Shown here: piece by piece, positions 1-5,003 of the stretch
Position numbering within the stretch: the stretch's first letter is position 1
Layout of the letters: each line of letters starts with the position of its first letter
Assembly: GCA_945876405.1 (NCBI GenBank)
Contig: CAMCOJ010000197.1
Coordinates: 1-5,003 of the forward strand
Direction of reading: 5' to 3'
Length of the DNA stretch: 5,003 nt
DNA from: an uncultured Ruminococcus sp.
Lineage (GTDB): Bacteria; Bacillota; Clostridia; Oscillospirales; Ruminococcaceae
Made by a program: the position numbers and the translations under genes
The notes under the pieces: generated by a model
What the model was told of the DNA's origin: nothing
Seen by the model: the letters and a program-made list of their open reading frames with translations, nothing else
Database searches by the model: none

Positions 1-47
1 GAGATTTCTGCCTGTCTCGTGGGCTCGGAGATGTGTATAAGAGACAG
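1..47. other. Residual Illumina Nextera adapter (P7/i7 side)
   Basis: This is synthetic library sequence, not genome. Positions 14-47 match the Nextera read-2 transposase adapter, ending in the 19-base Tn5 mosaic end (29-47, ending GTGTATAAGAGACAG). Positions 1-5 (GAGAT) fit the end of the P7 primer. Positions 6-13 (TTCTGCCT) fit the i7 barcode that I recall as N703 (index read AGGCAGAA). Genomic sequence begins at about 48. One G at the junction could belong to either side. Any reading frame that starts in here carries an artificial peptide. Confidence 0.97.
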
Positions 48-52
48 GGGGG
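48..52 (+). promoter_or_regulatory. Ribosome binding site of the first sensor gene
   Basis: A GGGGG run lies 8 bases before the ATG at 61 and is a plausible Shine-Dalgarno sequence. It decides the start: the same frame is open upstream to a GTG at 19, but that stretch is adapter. Only 13 genomic bases precede the ATG, so the promoter of this gene lies outside the contig. The G run also abuts the last G of the adapter, so its true length is uncertain by one base. Confidence 0.7.
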
Positions 53-60
53 TATATTTT

Positions 61-1725
61 ATGAAAAAATTTCTCTTTTCATTTGTAGTTACAGCTGCGA
101 TGCTGGTTTCGTTTCTGATTCCTTCAATGAATCAGGAAACTGTCTGTGCAGAGGACGAAAACATTATCTTTTCAAGTGACTTTGACGATGGCAATATCAA
201 CGACTGGACGCCGTTCGGCGGAGGCGGAAAGCTCAGCCTTGACACAAGTGTCAGTCATTCCGGTGAAAACAGCATGAAAATAACTGACAGATTTGAATCC
301 TATCACGGACCGTCATTAACTGCAGACACATTATTCACACCCGAAAAAACTTACGAATTCAGTGCATGGGTATATCAAAAAAGCGAATCCATGAAAACCT
401 TTCAGTGGACGCTCAGGTATGTGGATTCGCTTGGAACCTCACAGTTTATGCAGATTGCCATAACCGATGCAGTGCCGGAAGTATGGACAGAGATTACAGG
501 TTCCGTCACTATCCCGGAAGATTCCATTTCATGTCTGATTTACTTCGAATGTGCAAATGCCACTACTAACTTCTATCTGGACGATATAACAATAACCGGT
601 GACAAAAGCTATATCGAGGAACGCGGCGTTGATAAAAAGGGATATCTTTATTCATATGACTTTGAAAACGGCAATGAACTCTGGGCTCCGCGAGGTGACA
701 ACAGACTTATCCGCACAGACGAACACAGCAACACAGGCTCACATTCTATATATGTAACCAACAGAAACCACACATGGAACGGTCCTACTGTAAACATAAA
801 CGATGTAAAACGAGGTGTGTCATATTTTTACTCCGCTTATGTCATGTATACCGGAGAAGAATATGAAGACAGCCACCGTTTCCGAATAGAAATCCAGTAT
901 AACTTTAACGGTGAGGCAGTATACCAGCTGATAAAGGAAAAGGAAGTACAAAAAAACAAATGGACGAGGATATCAGGAACATACACTCTTCCGGAAGGTG
1001 CTGCTGACCTGTCGTTCTATATTCAGACTGCAAACGTTGAGAACGAAGAGGAATACACCAATAATGACCTGATGTCATTCTATACTGACACGGTGGCTAT
1101 ATCGGAGACTTCTGTGGTTCGTAAAGAAACCGCCATCAAAGTTTTTGCTTTTTCCGCAGCTGCAATCACAGTTCTGCTTGTTCTGAGATATCTGATACTT
1201 ATTGCAGTCAGAAGAAGCAACAAGAAAAAGGACGTACTTAATTCAGTTACCAGAGATGCAATGACTCAATGCTATAACAGAAACGCATATGAAAAGCGTA
1301 TCGGAGAACTGGAAAAAGATCCCGAAAAATGCAAATCTCTTTACTTTACACTTTGTGATGTAAACTTTCTCAAATACATAAATGATAATCACGGTCACGA
1401 AAAAGGTGACGAAGCCATTACACGATGCGGCAGGATGCTTATAGACACGGTGAGAAATGACGGAATGGTATACCGGACCGGCGGTGATGAATTTGTGTGC
1501 ATCTCATCAAAACCTGTTCAGGAAAAGATACGTGATGCAATAGAACATGAATCAGCAGATGACAAAGGATATCCTTTTGCTGTAGCATCAGGATTCGCTG
1601 AATACGACTCTGAACTTGATGGTGACAAGCCTGATATCAAACAAATAATTGAACGTTCTGACAAAGAGATGTACATAAACAAACAGGAGATAAAATCCCG
1701 GCACAAAGACTACTCCAGAAATTAA
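61..1725 (+). CDS. Membrane diguanylate cyclase with two extracellular CBM-like modules
   Basis: This 554-residue protein is a predicted surface glycan sensor that makes c-di-GMP from two GTP. Residues 1-30 look like a signal peptide (MKK, a hydrophobic core, then VCA|ED). Residues about 36-180 and 196-349 are two beta-rich modules of CBM22/CBM4_9 type, with the pattern DFxxG..W..xG, S.SI.V..R..xW.GP, Y..SA.V, W..ISG..TLP and FY.DDITI. Residues about 359-383 form a membrane helix, interrupted by R376 and followed by basic RRSNKKK, placing the C-terminus in the cytoplasm. Residues 399-547 are a GGDEF domain: DxMTxxYNR, CDVNFLKYIND (D433, N441), GHEKGD (D450), GGDEF at 474-478 and SDKEMY at 533-538. 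These match the metal, guanine and phosphate contacts known from PleD, so activity is likely. The PleD-type RxxD inhibitory site is absent (RNDG at 465-468). There is no PAS, HAMP or EAL domain. It is paralogous to the gene at 1857-3533. The ligand is unknown; binding of a plant polysaccharide is inferred from the CBM fold. The start at 61 was chosen because upstream sequence is adapter. Confidence 0.9.
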   Translation: MKKFLFSFVVTAAMLVSFLIPSMNQETVCAEDENIIFSSDFDDGNINDWTPFGGGGKLSLDTSVSHSGENSMKITDRFESYHGPSLTADTLFTPEKTYEFSAWVYQKSESMKTFQWTLRYVDSLGTSQFMQIAITDAVPEVWTEITGSVTIPEDSISCLIYFECANATTNFYLDDITITGDKSYIEERGVDKKGYLYSYDFENGNELWAPRGDNRLIRTDEHSNTGSHSIYVTNRNHTWNGPTVNINDVKRGVSYFYSAYVMYTGEEYEDSHRFRIEIQYNFNGEAVYQLIKEKEVQKNKWTRISGTYTLPEGAADLSFYIQTANVENEEEYTNNDLMSFYTDTVAISETSVVRKETAIKVFAFSAAAITVLLVLRYLILIAVRRSNKKKDVLNSVTRDAMTQCYNRNAYEKRIGELEKDPEKCKSLYFTLCDVNFLKYINDNHGHEKGDEAITRCGRMLIDTVRNDGMVYRTGGDEFVCISSKPVQEKIRDAIEHESADDKGYPFAVASGFAEYDSELDGDKPDIKQIIERSDKEMYINKQEIKSRHKDYSRN

Positions 1726-1733
1726 AATTTCTG

Positions 1734-1764
1734 AAATTCCCCTGTGTACACACAGGGGAATTTT
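1734..1764 (+). terminator. Intrinsic terminator after the first sensor gene
   Basis: A perfect 13-bp inverted repeat (AAATTCCCCTGTG at 1734-1746 and CACAGGGGAATTT at 1751-1763) encloses a TACA tetraloop. The stem starts 8 bases after the TAA stop and ends in AATTTT. The GC core CCCCTGTG is strong, but the T tract is only four bases and partly inside the stem, so termination may be incomplete. It suggests that the two sensor genes are mainly separate transcription units. Confidence 0.85.
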
Positions 1765-1768
1765 ATGT

Positions 1769-1780
1769 AATATGCATATT
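1769..1780. repeat. 12-bp perfect palindrome touching the -35 box
   Basis: AATATGCATATT is its own reverse complement and overlaps the first two bases of the -35 hexamer TTGACG (1779-1784). A palindrome here is well placed to bind a dimeric repressor or activator. The sequence is AT-rich, so chance is a real alternative, and I do not recognise it as the site of a known regulator. Confidence 0.4.
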
Positions 1781-1808
1781 GACGATAGCGATACAATAAT
1801 GTTATAAT
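1779..1808 (+). promoter_or_regulatory. SigA-type promoter of the second sensor gene
   Basis: The -35 box is TTGACG (1779-1784, five of six consensus bases) and the -10 box is a perfect TATAAT (1803-1808), 18 bases apart. A TG at 1800-1801 one base before the -10 makes it an extended -10 promoter. Transcription would start near 1815, giving a leader of about 40 bases. That is too short for a c-di-GMP riboswitch. The strong match implies constitutive or repressor-controlled expression rather than dependence on an alternative sigma factor. Confidence 0.85.
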
Positions 1809-1842
1809 ATAATTAGCATAATTTATAAAAACGATACAATAA
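1789..1842 (+). repeat. Pair of 11-bp direct repeats flanking the -10 region
   Basis: CGATACAATAA occurs exactly at 1789-1799, between the -35 and -10 boxes, and again at 1832-1842, in the leader just before the ribosome binding site. The copies start 43 bp apart, close to four helical turns, so both could face the same side of the DNA. This is a candidate operator pair. No known regulator consensus was recognised. Confidence 0.45.
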
Positions 1843-1845
1843 AGA

Positions 1846-1852
1846 GGGGAGG
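1846..1852 (+). promoter_or_regulatory. Ribosome binding site of the second sensor gene
   Basis: GGGGAGG is a strong Shine-Dalgarno sequence but lies only 4 bases before the ATG at 1857, counted from its last G. Pairing through the GGGGA part would give more usual spacing. It clearly favours the ATG at 1857 as the start. Confidence 0.85.
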
Positions 1853-1856
1853 AAAC

Positions 1857-3533
1857 ATGAGAAAAGCAATACCACTAATATCTGCACTGGCAATTCTTTT
1901 ATCTGTATTTTTTTACCCGTACCATGTACAGACCGTTCACAGCAGTACCTTTCCTGACAACCTTCCTGACACCTTTGTAGTATATGAGCAGAGTTTCGAG
2001 GATGGATTTGGTGAATGGTCACCACTGGGAGGTCAGGCCGATCTGTCAATCGATTCACGGCACAGCAAAGAAGGTTCCACTTCCCTTCATGTTTCAAACC
2101 GTGCAAAAACATGGAGCGGACCAGCTATGAGTACGACAGGTATTCTTATTCCAGGAAAGGAATATGAACTGGAAGCATGGGTACATCATGACGGGCAGGA
2201 AAATCACACCATAGACTGGACGTTTCAGAGTGAGGATAATGAAAAAGCTGTAAACTATCAGCGGATTGCCACAACAGAAGCCGGTCCGGGAGGCTGGTCA
2301 AAACTCAGCGGTACACTTAAGATACCGGAAAATACAGTTTCGTGCAGTATATACTTTGAATCTCCCGACCTTGATTTGAACTTCAATGTTGATGCGATTA
2401 CCATAACCGGTTCCGATGCAGTTATTACCACCGCACCAAATAAACCAGGATTAACCGAATATCTTTTTGATTTTGAAGAAGGCATCGGAGACTGGAAGGC
2501 ACGCGGAAATGAAGTTGTTTCAAGGTCGTCAAACTTCAGCTATCTCGGTCGTTACTCTCTTTATGTATCCGAACGCACAAAATTCTGGAACGCACCTTCA
2601 CTTGATATATCCAGACTTATAAAAACCGGTACATGCTATGAATATTCCGCATGTGTGATGTATAACGGACGTTCATACGAAAATGAACATGAATTTCAGA
2701 TTGAACTTCAGTACACATATAACGGAAAGGTAAATTATGAACCGCTTAACTCAAAGGTTCTTCAGAAAGGCAACTGGTCAAAACTAACCGGAGAATTTAC
2801 TCTGCCTGAACAGGCATCAGACATACATCTGTATGTACAGACCGCCGATGTTGAAGAAGGCTGTGAAGCGGACGAAAATGATCTAATGGCGTATTACATC
2901 GACAATGTTTCGATACTGGACAGTACACTTAAAAATCAAAGAAAACTCGTAAATCTTATTATCGTGGTGTTTTCAATCCTTGCAGCAGTTGCTGCATTAA
3001 CTGTAGCTGTGATAACAGTGATTAAAAAAATATCCGAAACAAACACCCTGCTCGCCAGTGCCGAAAAAGATTCCATGACAGATGTATTTAACCGTAACAG
3101 CTTCGAGATACAGACTGCTCACCTTGAAAACTGCCCTGAGGAATGCAGAAAACTGTACATCACTCTTTGTGATGTGAACTTTCTGAAACACATAAACGAT
3201 AACTACGGTCATCAGAAAGGTGATGATGCGATAATAAGATGTGCATCAGTGCTGGCGGAGACAGTAGGTAAAAAAGGATGTGTCTACAGAACCGGCGGTG
3301 ATGAATTTGTTTGTATAACCAAGGTCAATATGCACGATAAGATCAGACAGGCTATGGACATTGAATCCCAGAAGTACAAAGGCTATCCTTTTGCCGTTGC
3401 CGCAGGAACAGCAAAATATGAACCATCGGAGGACGGAAATATCCCTGATATCAAACTTATTCTTGCACGAAGTGACAAGGAAATGTATAAAGACAAAGAA
3501 GAAATCAAATCCAGAATGAAAAATTACATATAA
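1857..3533 (+). CDS. Membrane diguanylate cyclase with two extracellular CBM-like modules (paralog)
   Basis: This 558-residue protein has the same layout as the preceding gene and presumably the same role: extracellular glycan binding coupled to c-di-GMP synthesis. Residues 1 to about 29 are a signal sequence (MRK plus a hydrophobic stretch); the cleavage site near VHSS is unclear. The CBM22/CBM4_9-like modules are at about 41-185 (SFEDG..W, R82..W86.GP, YFES) and 202-354 (DFEEG..W.ARG, R240..W244NAP, YVQT, YYIDNVSI). The membrane helix is at about 364-390, ending in IKK. The GGDEF domain is at 405-553: DSMTDVFNR, CDVNFLKHIND (D439, N447), GHQKGD (D456), GGDEF 480-484 and SDKEMY 539-544. All key residues for activity are present, and the RxxD inhibitory site is absent (GKKG at 471-474). 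I count 89 of 149 identical residues with the paralog in the GGDEF domain, without gaps. The gene has its own promoter and ribosome binding site and shares a bidirectional terminator with groEL. The substrate of the binding modules cannot be told from sequence. Confidence 0.91.
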   Translation: MRKAIPLISALAILLSVFFYPYHVQTVHSSTFPDNLPDTFVVYEQSFEDGFGEWSPLGGQADLSIDSRHSKEGSTSLHVSNRAKTWSGPAMSTTGILIPGKEYELEAWVHHDGQENHTIDWTFQSEDNEKAVNYQRIATTEAGPGGWSKLSGTLKIPENTVSCSIYFESPDLDLNFNVDAITITGSDAVITTAPNKPGLTEYLFDFEEGIGDWKARGNEVVSRSSNFSYLGRYSLYVSERTKFWNAPSLDISRLIKTGTCYEYSACVMYNGRSYENEHEFQIELQYTYNGKVNYEPLNSKVLQKGNWSKLTGEFTLPEQASDIHLYVQTADVEEGCEADENDLMAYYIDNVSILDSTLKNQRKLVNLIIVVFSILAAVAALTVAVITVIKKISETNTLLASAEKDSMTDVFNRNSFEIQTAHLENCPEECRKLYITLCDVNFLKHINDNYGHQKGDDAIIRCASVLAETVGKKGCVYRTGGDEFVCITKVNMHDKIRQAMDIESQKYKGYPFAVAAGTAKYEPSEDGNIPDIKLILARSDKEMYKDKEEIKSRMKNYI

Positions 3534-3573
3534 AAAAATCCTGTCAGAATTAACTCTGACAGGATTTCTTTTT
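3534..3573. terminator. Bidirectional terminator between convergent genes
   Basis: A perfect 13-bp inverted repeat (AAATCCTGTCAGA at 3536-3548 and TCTGACAGGATTT at 3555-3567) has a 6-base loop ATTAAC. On the + strand it is followed by TTTCTTTTT (3565-3573). On the - strand the arm runs into a T tract formed by the A run at 3532-3538. It starts directly after the stop codon of the second sensor gene and lies 10 bases beyond the groEL stop, so it can end transcription from both sides. Confidence 0.93.
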
Positions 3574-3583
3574 GAAAATATTA

Positions 3584-5003
<1,420 letters not shown>

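Noticed and set aside
14..47. Tn5/IS50 mosaic end as sign of a natural transposon
   Set aside because: The mosaic end is joined to Illumina primer and barcode sequence, and the other contig end carries the partner adapter. This is library preparation, not a mobile element.
19..60. A 14-residue N-terminal extension of the first sensor protein from a GTG at 19
   Set aside because: Positions 19-47 are Nextera adapter. The ATG at 61 has a ribosome binding site and begins a proper signal peptide.
1802..1828. Imperfect inverted repeat TTATAA...TTATAA across the -10 box
   Set aside because: The arms match poorly beyond six AT bases, as expected by chance in a promoter of this composition.
1815..1856. 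c-di-GMP riboswitch in the leader of the second sensor gene
   Set aside because: The leader is only about 40 bases and AT-rich, too short for a class I or II c-di-GMP aptamer, and it has no matching helices.
1813..2112. Antisense ORF of 99 codons over the start of the second sensor gene
   Set aside because: It covers the promoter leader and the coding start of a well-supported gene, has a low-complexity composition with no recognisable domain, and shows no ribosome binding site context. The same applies to the antisense ORFs at 1518-1706, 2258-2485 and 2997-3212 and to the same-strand overlap at 366-569.
433..3184. Asn in place of the second Asp in the CDVNFLK motif as a sign of an inactive cyclase
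   Set aside because: The metal-binding Asp (D433, D439) is retained, and DVN in place of DID is, as I recall, a common variant in Firmicutes GGDEF proteins. All other key residues are present.

Overview
The window is a 4.9 kb genomic insert (48-4960) with Illumina Nextera adapter sequence still attached at both ends (1-47 and 4961-5003). It is therefore most likely a short-read contig, probably metagenomic, that was not adapter-trimmed. The source looks like a Gram-positive, AT-leaning Clostridia member, plausibly an Oscillospiraceae/Ruminococcus-type gut or rumen bacterium. That placement is inferred from strong GGGGAGG-type ribosome binding sites, a near-consensus SigA promoter, the clostridial DVNFLK variant of the GGDEF domain, xylanase-type binding modules and the GroEL sequence. 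No taxonomic marker was compared directly.

Left and centre (61-3533, + strand): two complete, tandem, paralogous genes for single-pass membrane proteins with the same unusual architecture. Each has a signal peptide, two extracytoplasmic CBM22/CBM4_9-like beta-sandwich modules, one transmembrane helix, a linker of about 15 residues and a cytoplasmic GGDEF (diguanylate cyclase) domain. All main catalytic and substrate-binding residues of the GGDEF domain are present, and both proteins lack the RxxD inhibitory site. The simplest reading is a pair of surface polysaccharide sensors that turn glycan binding outside the cell into c-di-GMP synthesis inside. The genes are separated by an intrinsic terminator and a separate promoter, so they are probably transcribed and regulated independently. 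Hand-counted identity rises from about 36% (outer module) through 44% (inner module) to 60% (GGDEF), consistent with a shared output and diverged inputs.

Right (3584-4960, - strand): the C-terminal five-sixths of groEL, converging on the second sensor gene and separated from it by a strong bidirectional terminator. GroEL is cut off by the right-hand adapter and has no evident functional link to the sensors.

The main item of interest is the tandem pair of CBM-CBM-TM-GGDEF proteins and the regulatory elements between them. The main caution is that both contig ends are artificial. Gene starts or N-termini that run into the adapters (peptides containing MCIRDR or MYKRQ) are not biological.
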